Positions 9,804 through 18,821 of a stretch of 64,000 bases of DNA are shown here, in pieces. Origin of the DNA: Malassezia japonica (lineage: Eukaryota > Basidiomycota > Malasseziomycetes > Malasseziales > Malasseziaceae); the NCBI RefSeq assembly GCF_029542785.1, contig NC_083370.1:1672001-1736000 (forward strand), read 5' to 3'. The notes under the pieces are model-generated. The model had not been told where the DNA came from, made no database searches, and was given only the letters and a program-made list of their open reading frames with translations. A program made the translations under genes and the position numbers. Position 1 is the stretch's first letter. Each line of letters begins with the position of its first letter.

Positions 9804-11705
9804 ATGGACGTGCCGATAGCGGTCGGACTGGGGCTGGTGGCGAGCTTTGTACAGAGTCTCGGTAGGTGGTGTGGCTGACGTAGGCCTCACAGTACAGCGG
9901 CGCTCGCATATACATAACGAGGCGCTTCCGGAGGAGGAGCGCAAGTCCGAATGGAGCCGGCCGCTCTGGGTTGCGGGGTTCGTCGTGTTCCTTGCGGCCA
10001 ACATTAGCGGCACGATCTTTCAGATCGGCACGCTCCCCGTCGTAATCTTGGCACCGCTAGGGGCAGTTAGTCTGCTGTACAATGCGCTGCTCGCGCGCGT
10101 GCTTCTCAACGACTTTTTGTCGCGGCACATGGCCATGGGTACGTATGCTATTTTAATGCAGGCTCGACGCTCATTGCCGTCGGCGCGCTGCTCATTGCCT
10201 ACTTTGGCTCGGTACCAGAGGAGCCACGGTCGCTCAAGGAGCTTCTTGATTTGTACGAGCGGCCGTCGTTTGTCGCATTCGCGATGCTCTACCTTCTCGT
10301 CTTTGTCTCGGTGCTGACCATGGCGCACCTCACCGAGTGGCAGCTGCTCTGGCAGCCGCAGTGCGCGCCACGAAAAGGGCGTTCTTCCCGCCGGCGCTGG
10401 CGGGGCCTTGGAGGGCGCCGCTGGCCCGCGCCGTCGCTCGCGACCGTCGCCGAGGTCTCGGAAAACTCGTCGGGCATCGCTACGCCGATGCAGCGGGGCG
10501 CCGAGGACGACCGCACGCCGCTGCTCGTCGACGCGCTGCTCAACAAGGACAGCGCAAGCAAGCGTGTGCACGGCACGCTTGCACAAACGCCGAGCACCTC
10601 GGCACAGCCCGAGCCGCACGCGCCGTCGTACGGAGCGCTGGGCAACGGGCACCCCAGCGTGCCGAACCGCCGTGGAGCGCCCATGCCTCCGCTCGTCGCG
10701 GATGTCGAGGCGGCTATGCCCCGCACGTCGGCGCTCGAACTGCCCGCGAACCGCCCGACGGTCCTCGCGCTGGCCGTCGCGTACAGTGCGACGAGCGGCA
10801 CGCTCAGCGGCGTGTGCCTGCTGCTTGCCAAAAGCGGCGTGGACCTGCTGGTGCTGTCGCTGCGCGGCAACAACCAGCTCGCGAGTCCCATGAGCTGGTT
10901 CCTGGTCGTGATCCTCTTGACTGCCGCCCTGCTCCAACTATGGTACTTGAACAAGAGCCTAAAACTCGCCGATCCGGTGCTGGTCTGCCCCCTGGCATTT
11001 TGCTTCTACAATATCTCGTCGATCACGTTGGGGCTGGTGTACTTTAACGAGCTTGCGATTCTCTCGTGGCTCGATGTGTTCTGCGTGTGCTTCGGCACGG
11101 GCCTGCTGCTGTGCGGCGTATGGGTCATCTCTTTGCACCACAGCATGGACGAAAAAGAAGAGGTCGAGAGCGCCTCGGACATTACGCTCTGGGGCCCGGG
11201 GTGGCACGACCCCGCCGCGTGGCACGACCACGACGCCTTGTCGCGCGGCGCCGCGACGTCGCCGCTCGCCGGACCCCTCTACTCGGCCGCGGTCGAGGAC
11301 GAGCATACGCGCACCACGCACTCGCCAGAGCCGGTCGAGGCCGAGGCCGAGGCCGGGCCGTCCTTGTACGCGACGCCACCGCGCCTCACGCGCGATGCGC
11401 CCCTCGCCCCCCACCTCGCGCCGCGGCACGGGCGCAGCACGTCTATGCCGGTGCCGCCGAACAAGCCGACCATCTCTCTCGACCACGCGCTGACACAAGG
11501 CATGCACACTAGCGATCGGGCGCACATGAACCCCGCGCGCCGTCCGACGCTCTATGGCATCCTGGTGGAACGTGGCCTGAGCATCGGCCTGAGCCCCAGC
11601 TCGCCTGGTTTCCACGTATCCCCCCGTCGTGCCGCGAGCGCCGCGCACGCGTCGCCCAGTACGCCTCGTCCGCGCCGGTTCAGTGATAGTCATGGAGATG
11701 CGTAG
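9804..11705 (+). CDS. NIPA-type magnesium/metabolite transporter (DMT fold)
   Basis: This predicted multi-pass membrane protein of the NIPA family is associated in animals with Mg2+ uptake; the substrate here is inferred. Exons are 9804-9861, 9884-10138 and 10162-11705 (618 aa); introns are 22 and 23 nt. Splicing joins AVGLGLVASFVQSL to GLTVQRR and later GSTLIAVGALLIAYFGS, restoring the family's first helices. About nine hydrophobic segments are seen: four in the N-terminal third, then after a ~150-residue hydrophilic loop (LALAVAYSATSGTLSGVCLL and following). The C-terminal ~200 residues are a hydrophilic Ser/Pro/His-rich tail, probably cytosolic and phosphorylated. Both the loop and tail are expanded relative to human NIPA proteins. 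Confidence 0.88.
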
Positions 11706-11767
11706 CAACGCAATTACGAGTTAGACACAGCAGAAACAAGGGGTATGAGTTCGTCAAGAGAAATGCG

Positions 11768-12159
11768 TCACGCATTCGTTGCCGGAATGCGCGCACGCAG
11801 CTCGTCGGTGCGGATCGCCGGCGCTGGCCCATTCTCAGGCAGGCTGCTGGCCTTGGCCGACTCGGCGGTGCGGGAGGGGAGGCGTGATTTGACGCGCTCG
11901 GCAGCCTCACGCTTGTGGTGGCGCACGCCTGAGTTAGTCGTGAGCACCTACCCGTCGTGAGCAAGACGATATATCCTGCGAACTCCATGATACAGAACAG
12001 ATAGATAGGGAACAAGGCAAACAAGCCGATAAACCGGAAACCCTTGATCACAACGTTGAGCACAAAGGCAGCCGCTTTGGCCGTCCAGTTTGTATCCGTA
12101 TGGCCGATACTAGCCCACATGGTCGTGATGCTTTGCAAGTCCCATGCGCCCGAGCTCAT
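11768..12159 (-). CDS. Small predicted membrane protein of unknown function
   Basis: Exons on the minus strand are 12159-11952 and 11928-11768, joined across a 23-nt intron with the standard CTAAC-N-CAG end (122 aa). A hydrophobic core (about residues 29-66, AFVLNVVIKGFRF then LFALFPIYLFCIMEF) suggests one long or two short membrane segments. A basic/amphipathic tail (HHKREAAERVKSRL) follows. I do not recognise the family. Intron evidence supports it as real: the splice signals match those of all neighbours, and exon 2 then runs open to TGA. It converges with the transporter gene, leaving 62 bases between stops. Confidence 0.7.
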
Positions 12160-12533
12160 TGTGCTGAGCAAGTGGTACTAGTCTCAACTTTCAAACACGC
12201 CGCTGGCTACCCCACACGGGCCGCTCAGCCTCCGCACGTTATTGGCGCCTGCGCGGAACACGCGACCCGACAAACAGTCGCTGACTAAACACACTGATAC
12301 GGACAAGGGAAAATTCCTCTAGCATACATACATCGCACGCCTGGCCGAGGATCGGGCAGGGGGAATCTAGATGCGTGACTAACTCGGAGCACACCCAGGC
12401 TGCGTTAGCGCGGTGCACGGCTAGCATTACGTGCATAACCACGCATCACAAAAGCCAGTACCGGGCGCACTCGAGCCGAGCCCCCAAGCGGTCAAGGATG
12501 TGTATCGCGAGGATTTTGGATGGCATAGAGTAC
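12160..12533. other. Gap between the small membrane gene and RPL16
   Basis: These 374 bases hold the 5' region of the small membrane gene and the 3' region of RPL16. No open reading frame of note, tRNA-like box or long repeat was found. Confidence 0.5.
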
Positions 12534-13183
12534 TTAGTACCCGAACTGCTCGAGCTGCTTGTTGATGGGCTCCAGCTGGCTGGCAGCGGCAGTGGCAGCG
12601 GCAGCGCGGCGCTTGGTAGCGGCGACCTTGCGGTCGTGGAAGGCCTGCTGCTTGACCACGCGCTTGGCCTCGAGCTTGTCGACCACCTCACCGTACTTCC
12701 AGCCGACCTCGCTCGAGATACGGTTAAGGGTGGCGTACTTGCGACCGGGCTTCAGGCGGAGCACACGGAGCGCGTCGGGGATGACGAGCTTCTTCTTGCG
12801 GTCGTACGGGGGAGGAACACCCTCGTAGATCTTGAGGCGCTGCATCGCAGCGGCACCGCGGGCGGTCTTGTGGGGAACCATACCGCGGATGGCGCGGTGG
12901 AGGATGCGCGAAGGAGCGCGGTGGTGGAAGGGACCGTTCTTCTTCGGGTTCACCAGGTGACGCTTGTGCATGAAGGCAAGGTACTTGAGCTGTGGTTAGC
13001 ATGGACAAGCCGAGCAAAACATACCTTGTTCCGGAAGAAGTTGCCCGAAACGTTGACGAGCTCAGCACGCACAACGGTCACCTTCTGGCCAGAGAGGATC
13101 TGCTTGGCAATGATCGAGGCGAGGCGACCGAGAAGGTGGCCCTTGCCGTCGACAATGTAAGGGGTAGTCTGCTGAAGAGACAT
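12534..13183 (-). CDS. RPL16: 60S ribosomal protein uL13
   Basis: This large-subunit protein corresponds to yeast Rpl16 and human L13a. Exons are 13183-13025 and 12989-12534 (204 aa). The 35-nt intron (donor GTATGT, branch GCTAAC) falls after FFRNK, and splicing joins it to [10 protein letters not shown] as in other eukaryotes. [18 protein letters not shown] N-terminus, [11 protein letters not shown] and [21 protein letters not shown] are family landmarks. A second probable intron lies in the 5' leader (13195-13280: donor GTAAGT, CTAAC, CAG), ending 11 bases before the ATG. RPL32 is divergent, so the two ribosomal-protein genes share one upstream region. Confidence 0.96.
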
Positions 13184-13529
13184 GGCAAATGAGACTGGTA
13201 AGTGTTAGCGTCCGCTCAAGAGAAATGGTGCACGACAGCGTCAAAGAAAGACGCGCGCCGTCGTGCACACCATGACTTACCTTGACGGTTTGCCGGCGGG
13301 TGGGAAAACGATAGGAGGCGTGGCTTCCCAAGGCGACCCCCCACCCAGCGGGTCATGTGACAAAATACATACTATAGTTTCATCGCCGCGAAATTCTTCG
13401 GCCGAGGGCCCTTGGCCTTCGCCGCCGAAAATCCCAGCGCCGTTCTGCTCACCACACGGTCATTGCTGTGAATTGTGCGTATTGCCAAGTGTTTTGTTGA
13501 GCAGCATACTAACTACATATTAGACCAAA
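13184..13529. promoter_or_regulatory. Divergent promoter of RPL16 and RPL32 with probable leader introns
   Basis: The minus strand carries a likely 86-nt 5'-UTR intron of RPL16 (13280-13195). The plus strand carries a likely 49-nt 5'-UTR intron of RPL32 (13475-13523, donor GTGCGT, branch TACTAAC, acceptor TAG), ending six bases before its ATG. Between them, 13401-13416 is a near-perfect palindrome (GCCGAGGGCCCTTGGC). The shared location suggests a common control element for the two ribosomal-protein genes; this is inference. Confidence 0.5.
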
Positions 13530-13985
13530 ATGGCTGCCACTAGCATTCCGATTGTCAAGAAGCGGACGAACCGTTTCAAGCGGCACCAGTCTGACCGCTT
13601 CAAGCGCGTTGGCGCTTCGTGGCGCAAGCCCACCGGTATCGACAGCTGCATCCGCCGTCGCTTCAAGGGTACCGCGGCGATGCCCAAGATCGGTTACGGC
13701 TCGAACAAGAAGACCCGCCACGTCATGCCCAACGGCTTCCGCCGCTTTGTGGTCGCCAACCCCAAGGACGTTGAGCTCCTGTTGATGTACGTTTTTTCTT
13801 TCTCTGACACCAGGCACAACAACTCGTTCGCCGCTGAGGTTGCGCACAACGTTAGCAGCAAGAAGCGCATCGAGATCCTCGAGAAGTACGTCGTTGACTT
13901 GAAAATGAATGCTAACCACAGGGCCAAGGTGCTCGGTGTCCGTGTTACCAACGCCAACGCGCGTGTCCGTGCTCAGGAGGCCTAA
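13530..13985 (+). CDS. RPL32: 60S ribosomal protein eL32
   Basis: Exons are 13530-13786, 13814-13885 and 13922-13985 (130 aa, exactly the yeast length). Splicing gives [20 protein letters not shown] and [14 protein letters not shown], matching the family. Introns are 27 and 36 nt. Both are multiples of three without in-frame stops, so the unspliced reading stays open across the whole gene and adds 9 and 12 residues. The second intron has the GCTAAC branch seen in the other longer introns. Basic N-terminus [16 protein letters not shown] is typical. Confidence 0.97.
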   Translation: MAATSIPIVKKRTNRFKRHQSDRFKRVGASWRKPTGIDSCIRRRFKGTAAMPKIGYGSNKKTRHVMPNGFRRFVVANPKDVELLLMYVFSFSDTRHNNSFAAEVAHNVSSKKRIEILEKYVVDLKMNANHRAKVLGVRVTNANARVRAQEA

Positions 13986-14164
13986 TGGACTCGTGTACCT
14001 ATATGCATGTTCTTAGGAGCCACCCCACCCTGGCAGGGCTGTTGCCTACAAAAATGACACTTGTCGCTTGACTAGCATTTCGTACGACTATGTGCAGAGA
14101 GCGAAGATTTGCCGTATCAGCATGAGGGGAAGTCAGAAGGAGTGTGTGCATGAGATAGCATAGA

Positions 14165-16096
14165 CTAGTCAGTGGCAGGGGCTCTTGCGTCGGCGCTCTC
14201 GCTCGCCGGTGCATCTGGCGAGGATGCGATGGGGTCGGCTGCGGCAGGTTTCGTTGCAGCACGCTCGGTTGCAGCTCCCGGTGCAGGCTCCGTGTCCTGC
14301 GCAGCGCTCGTTACAGGCACAGACACGTCCTCGGGTGCGTGATCGATAATGCTGACACGGTCAGAGTCGTCGGCATCGTCCATTCCGATCAGATACGAGG
14401 AATCGCCCGCATCGCCGCTGCCGTCCAGCTCGCTGCTCTCTAGGTCGGGCCGCAAGGGCTGCGCCGGAGGGCGCGACGGCACTTCCGAGGTCGAGAGCGC
14501 ACGCTGCGCGGGCAGCCCCTTGGGCGGCACTTGCGGCGGCTTGGGCGGAGGAATCGGCGACGTGTCCTCGTCGTGGCGTGCGTCGCGCATCATCGAACGC
14601 AGGCCTAGCACGCTCGAGCGTGCACTGAGCGGCGACGCGCCGTGCATCGAGCGGCGCGCAGGTTCTTCTGACGAGGCCGAGTCGGGAGCGTCCCATAGGT
14701 CGCGGCCCTGCGAGTCGCGGCTGCTCGGCGGCCCCAGCAGCCCGTCGGCCGCGTTCCACGTCGTGGGATCCGCGAGGTTCGACGTCTTTTCAATCAGGCG
14801 CTTGGACAGCACGTTCCAGCCCGTCACGAGCTTGTCGCTGAGACCCACGTCGCCCTCGTCCTTGGGCGGCACGAGCGGCGCCTCGCGCGCCCAATCCATG
14901 AGCCCTGACATACGCTTCTTGCTGGGCGACGTATTCACCGTCGGCTGCCCCAGCGCATCGGCCGCGACGCGCGCCGACGGCTGGCCTTGGCTCTCTTTCT
15001 CACGCGCCGAGAGCCAGCTAGCAATGTCGTGCGTCGGGTTGCGTACCGGCCCTTCATCCTGGACCGGCGGCGCAATTTGGTCCATAAACGACGAGAGCTG
15101 GTGCGGCAGACGCGTGAGGCCGCGCCACGACGGCGAGTCGGTAGGCCCCTGCTTTGCCGCGCTCATCACCTGGCTCGGCAGCGGCGGCCCGCTCGGCTGT
15201 GTCGGCCGCGGCGACGGCGCCGGGGACTGGCCGACCGAGACGCGCGGCGCCGGTGCCTGGCTCGGCAGCGTGCGTGGCGCCGGTGCCTGGCTCGGTAGCG
15301 TGCGCGGCGCCGGTGGCTGGCTCGGCAGTGGCGGGGCGTCGGACGTGCGCCGTGCCTGTGCGTTCGACGGAGAAAAGAGTGTCGAGCGCTGTCGTGCAAG
15401 GCCGTGCGCACGCGAGGCGGGCGGCGGCGAGGGCACAATCTGGACGCCGCCCCGCACCGCGAGGCGCTGCCACGCGTTGCGCAGCGAGTTGAGGTGCTGT
15501 TCCTCCGCATTGAGCTGTTCCCGCAGCTCGAGGCATAGCCGTTCCTTGGCGGCGATCGCCTGGAGCATGTCGGTATGGAGCGAAGACCCTGGCCGTTTCG
15601 GCGTCTGCCCCCGCGCGTAGTTTGCACATGACGTGAGGAGCGCCTCAACTTCAGCGCCATTCGGCACGTGTGCGCTCGCTGCCGGGCTCAGTGGCGCGGA
15701 CACGTTCCGCTGGCGCTGTGGGCTCGGCTCGTTCTCGGCGTGGGTCGGCGAGGTGATGTACGACATGCGCGGCTTGCGTCGCAGCGGTGTGCGCGACGGC
15801 GTCGCGATATTCGACATGGACTTGGACGTGTGCAGCGTCCGTGTCGGCGTGCTCTTTGGGATGTCGGCATTGAGCAAGCTCGCCTTGCGTGTGCGCGGTG
15901 TGATCGGCCCCGACATGGTCTCGGCCTCGCTCGAAGCTCCACCTGGCGCGGGTTGGGCGGACAAAGGAGCCTCTTTTGGGTCAATCGGGTGGGGCGCCTC
16001 GGTCATGAGCTGTGTCGCGGTCGCATCCTCTTCGTGCGCCGCGTCTGTCGCATGCGCGTCCGTCGCATCGGGCGGCCGGCCCTCCGCACGCGCCAT
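14165..16096 (-). CDS. Ser/Pro-rich protein with a short coiled coil, function unknown
   Basis: The 643-aa protein is largely disordered. The only ordered part is a helical, coiled-coil-like block at about residues 171-213 (MLQAIAAKERLCLELREQL then LNSLRNAWQRL), preceded by a segment that resembles a fungal domain of unknown function (DUF4048-like, from memory, unverified). Basic Ser/Thr-Pro sites in the first 130 residues and SH3-ligand-like prolines (PPKPPQVPPK) suggest a phosphorylated scaffold. A short tandem of PAPRTLPSQA units is near residue 260. An upstream in-frame ATG at 16123 would add nine residues. It is divergent from ATP19. Confidence 0.75.
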   Translation of the reverse strand: MARAEGRPPDATDAHATDAAHEEDATATQLMTEAPHPIDPKEAPLSAQPAPGGASSEAETMSGPITPRTRKASLLNADIPKSTPTRTLHTSKSMSNIATPSRTPLRRKPRMSYITSPTHAENEPSPQRQRNVSAPLSPAASAHVPNGAEVEALLTSCANYARGQTPKRPGSSLHTDMLQAIAAKERLCLELREQLNAEEQHLNSLRNAWQRLAVRGGVQIVPSPPPASRAHGLARQRSTLFSPSNAQARRTSDAPPLPSQPPAPRTLPSQAPAPRTLPSQAPAPRVSVGQSPAPSPRPTQPSGPPLPSQVMSAAKQGPTDSPSWRGLTRLPHQLSSFMDQIAPPVQDEGPVRNPTHDIASWLSAREKESQGQPSARVAADALGQPTVNTSPSKKRMSGLMDWAREAPLVPPKDEGDVGLSDKLVTGWNVLSKRLIEKTSNLADPTTWNAADGLLGPPSSRDSQGRDLWDAPDSASSEEPARRSMHGASPLSARSSVLGLRSMMRDARHDEDTSPIPPPKPPQVPPKGLPAQRALSTSEVPSRPPAQPLRPDLESSELDGSGDAGDSSYLIGMDDADDSDRVSIIDHAPEDVSVPVTSAAQDTEPAPGAATERAATKPAAADPIASSPDAPASESADARAPATD

Positions 16097-16203
16097 GATG
16101 GTCAGAGGCGCGCGTTCTTGCATAAGCGCTTGGGCCCCCCCTCCTTTCGGCCGAGCTCTGCTGGCACTCGGGCAGCGACGGGTGGGCGGAGCGGCTAACA
16201 ACC

Positions 16204-16470
16204 ATGTCCTACACGATCGGTGGTGCGTGGGAATGACTGACGCAGGTGTCAAGATCCTTAACGAGTACCTTGTGCTCGGCGTGTTCGGCACGATCGGTGC
16301 GATCGGCTATGCCTCGACCCGCGGCGGCTCGAGCGACGCCAAGAAGGCCCCGGCGGCGCCTGTGCTCGGCGGCCAGAGCGCGTACGTGCCTAGACTGACG
16401 CAGTGATGAGGAGTCCTTCATCAAGCAGTTCATTGCCGAGGCCCAGAAGGAGAGCAAGGACGGCAAATAG
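16204..16470 (+). CDS. ATP19: ATP synthase subunit k
   Basis: This tiny membrane subunit of the mitochondrial F1Fo-ATP synthase stabilises dimers. There are three exons, 16204-16222, 16246-16381 and 16404-16470 (73 aa, near yeast's 68), with introns of 23 and 22 nt. The spliced product has one hydrophobic segment (YLVLGVFGTIGAIGYAS) and a C-terminal DEESFIKQFI that matches the conserved DEEKFI motif of Atp19. Exon 1 is only 19 bases, so the gene is invisible as an ordinary open frame. It converges with the CRAL-TRIO gene, with 8 bases between stops. Confidence 0.9.
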
Positions 16471-16478
16471 TGTTCTTC

Positions 16479-18417
16479 CTAACTAGATCTGCCTTGCATC
16501 ACACCCCGCAGCCGCTGGGTGGGCGCAAGGCGCAATGCAAAGAGCACGCCCACTACGAACAGCGCACGTATGATGCGCATGTGCGCGAGACCGGCGAGGT
16601 TTGCGCGTGTGTCGCTGGCAGTGCGCGTGAGAGAGCGCCACGCGGCGCGCGACACACTCTCGCGCGTCCGCTCGCCGACCACCATCCAGTACACTACGCC
16701 GGCGTTCCGCCGCACGTGGCGGTAGGCATTCAGTAGGCGCAGCACAAAGAGGTAGGCGAGCGTGCGGAGCAAGTCGCGCTTGCGCCGCCGCACGCGCAGC
16801 TGCCGCGAGAGGCCCGACTGGGTGCTTGCGTCGGTGACGTTCACGACACTCGTCGTGGTGCTTGCCGCGTCGGTCGGCTCGTCGTATTCGACGTATGCGG
16901 CGGGGTATCCAAAGTAGGGGTTTTCGATGTTGTACGGCGAGACGTGGCCGTCCATTTGCGCGTACTTGTGCGCACGCCACGACAGGTACCGCGTCACGGT
17001 ATTGTTCTCGGCGTTCGCATAGGTCGGCGGCATTTCGGTCTCGGGCGTGCGTGCACGGGGCGTCAGCGCGCCGGGCATCTCGAGGCGGGGGATGCTGGCC
17101 GTGTCCACCTGCGCGGCGGGCGTGCGCGGGGGCGACGCATTCGACGCACGGGGCTGCATCCAGTTGGTGAGCCACTGCATCAGCGAGGGCCCGGCGGGCT
17201 CGGTGTGGACCTCGGTATGGGCAAAGGTGCCCCCAATGTCCAGCGGATCCGACGCACGCCGGCGGTGGCGGCGCGACGAAGCGTGGCGCTCGTCGAGCTG
17301 CGTCGCGGCGGCCGTGCCGACAAGCTGTGGCGAGGACGACGCACGGACGCGCGGCGTGCCGGGCATGCTCGTCATTGGCGTCATTGGCGTCATCGGCTGC
17401 GAGGCAAAGGGCTGGGTAAGCAAAGAGACGTACCGATCCGACGCGCGACATTACGTCGTAGATACTTTCAAAGTCGGGCCCCCGCACGCGGAGTGCCGGC
17501 GGCACCGGCTCGTTTTCTGCGCCCTCGTCCTTCCGCCATGCGGCGGAGCGTGCGTAGTAGTTAAAGATGTCGCTCGTGTCCGGCTTGATCGGCACGTTGA
17601 GCGAGCCGCCGAGCACTTTCGGGAGCGCCACGTCAAATTGTTGCCTCAGGTCCGCGTCGCTGACAAACATGATGCGCGCGAGGAGCTTGGGCGGGAGCAC
17701 GGGCTTGAGCATGCGCCACAGCCCCGACTGGAGCCAGCCATAGTGCAGGACGTACACCGTGCCAAAGAGGCCGGGGTAGTGGTTCTTCAGCAGGTCCACC
17801 AGGAAGGGGAGCAGCTCGAGCTCAAAGTTGGAGATGCCCGACTCTGCGACGTCGATCGCCAGCACGCCCTGGAGCACCGGCGCAGCGCGTGGCGCGCGGC
17901 GGTTTACCTTGCGCAGGTAGCGCCGCATGACGTCCATGCTCGCAATAATGTTCGTCTTGAGGTCGCGCAGTCCGTCTGGCGCGCGCTCCACCTGCTGCAG
18001 GCGCACGTACAGACACGGGCGCCCCATCCTGTCGCGGAAGCGCGAGTGGATCCAAAAGAGGGGGATGCCGTTGGCCGTGCCGCTAATGTACTGCGAATGG
18101 AGCAAGTCCGTAGCGAGGTCGTCAATGTCGGCCTCGAGCCGCCACTGCAGCGTCTTGTACAGCATGTTTCGCGCATTTTCTGTATCGAAGCGCGCGCGCC
18201 TCAGGAACCGAAAGATGAGAGCGACGTCGTCGACAAAGCCGCGCGCCAGCCGGAGCTCTTCCTCGGCATAGTCTTCCATCGCGGCGAGCCGCCGCGGCGC
18301 TTCTTCCAGCATTGAAGAGTGTAGCTCGTGCACTTGGTCCACATGCGCATTGTACAGCTCGCGCATCGCGCTGTAACCCTCCGCCGCCGGGCCGGAGGCA
18401 GGCCCGCTTCCCCGCAT
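16479..18417 (-). CDS. CRAL-TRIO (Sec14-like) lipid-binding protein with a long C-terminal extension
   Basis: Exons are 18417-17434 and 17411-16479 (638 aa), split by a 22-nt intron. The CRAL-TRIO N-lobe begins near residue 50 (FLRRARFDTENARNML), and the lipid-binding lobe runs to about 290 (GVLAIDVAESGISNFELELL, HYPGLFGTVYVLHYG). Such proteins move or present phosphoinositides and other lipids. The ~310-residue extension carries a PMTPMTPMTSM repeat, Ser/Pro-rich linker, a basic segment and a hydrophobic stretch near the C-terminus (ALFVVGVLFAL), which could anchor it to a membrane. The start at 18417 is the first true ATG; a second Met lies 17 codons on. Confidence 0.87.
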
Positions 18418-18470
18418 TCCTTCGTCGCCGATGCTCAGCCGCACCGGCGTCGCACCGGACGAGTGAGGAT

Positions 18471-18476
18471 CACGTG
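18471..18476. promoter_or_regulatory. CACGTG E-box between the CRAL-TRIO gene and the bL35m gene
   Basis: The palindrome TCACGTGA (18470-18477) lies in the 71-base divergent promoter, 12 bases before the bL35m ATG. Confidence 0.5.
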
Positions 18477-18488
18477 ACTCTTTCCACC

Positions 18489-18821
18489 ATGCTGCCGGGG
18501 ATGCTCGTGGCGCGCCGCGTGCTGGCGCAGGTGCCTGCGGCCGCCTTTCATACGTCTGCGTTGGCCGCCGCTGCGCCGCGGCCCAAGATTGCCAACTCCA
18601 AGCTCAAGTCGCACTCGGGGGCAAAGAAGCGCTTCTTTCCCGTCATCGGCTCGGCGAAAGGCAGCGCTGTGACGATGAAATTCACGCGCGGCAGCGCCAA
18701 CAAGCAGCACCTGAACTCGGGCATGTCGCGTGTGCGCCTCAGTCGCCTCGCGGGCAGTAAGGTTGTGTCGAAAGGGCCGGTGTCGCGCATGCTGCGCCGC
18801 CTTTTGGGGCCGAGTTTCTAA
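18489..18821 (+). CDS. Mitochondrial ribosomal protein bL35m
   Basis: The 110-aa protein has an N-terminal mitochondrial presequence (MLVARRVLAQVPAAAFHTSA). The bL35 core follows: KLKSHSGAKKRFFPVIGSAK, then KFTRGSANKQHLN and a basic tail. A second ATG at 18501 is an alternative start. Its TAA (18819-18821) touches the stop codon of the convergent DENND6-like gene with no base between. Confidence 0.9.
   Translation: MLPGMLVARRVLAQVPAAAFHTSALAAAAPRPKIANSKLKSHSGAKKRFFPVIGSAKGSAVTMKFTRGSANKQHLNSGMSRVRLSRLAGSKVVSKGPVSRMLRRLLGPSF

Noticed and set aside
16097..16291. A longer N-terminus for the Ser/Pro-rich protein reaching into ATP19
   Set aside because: The extension reads antisense through ATP19 exons and starts without a proper promoter interval.
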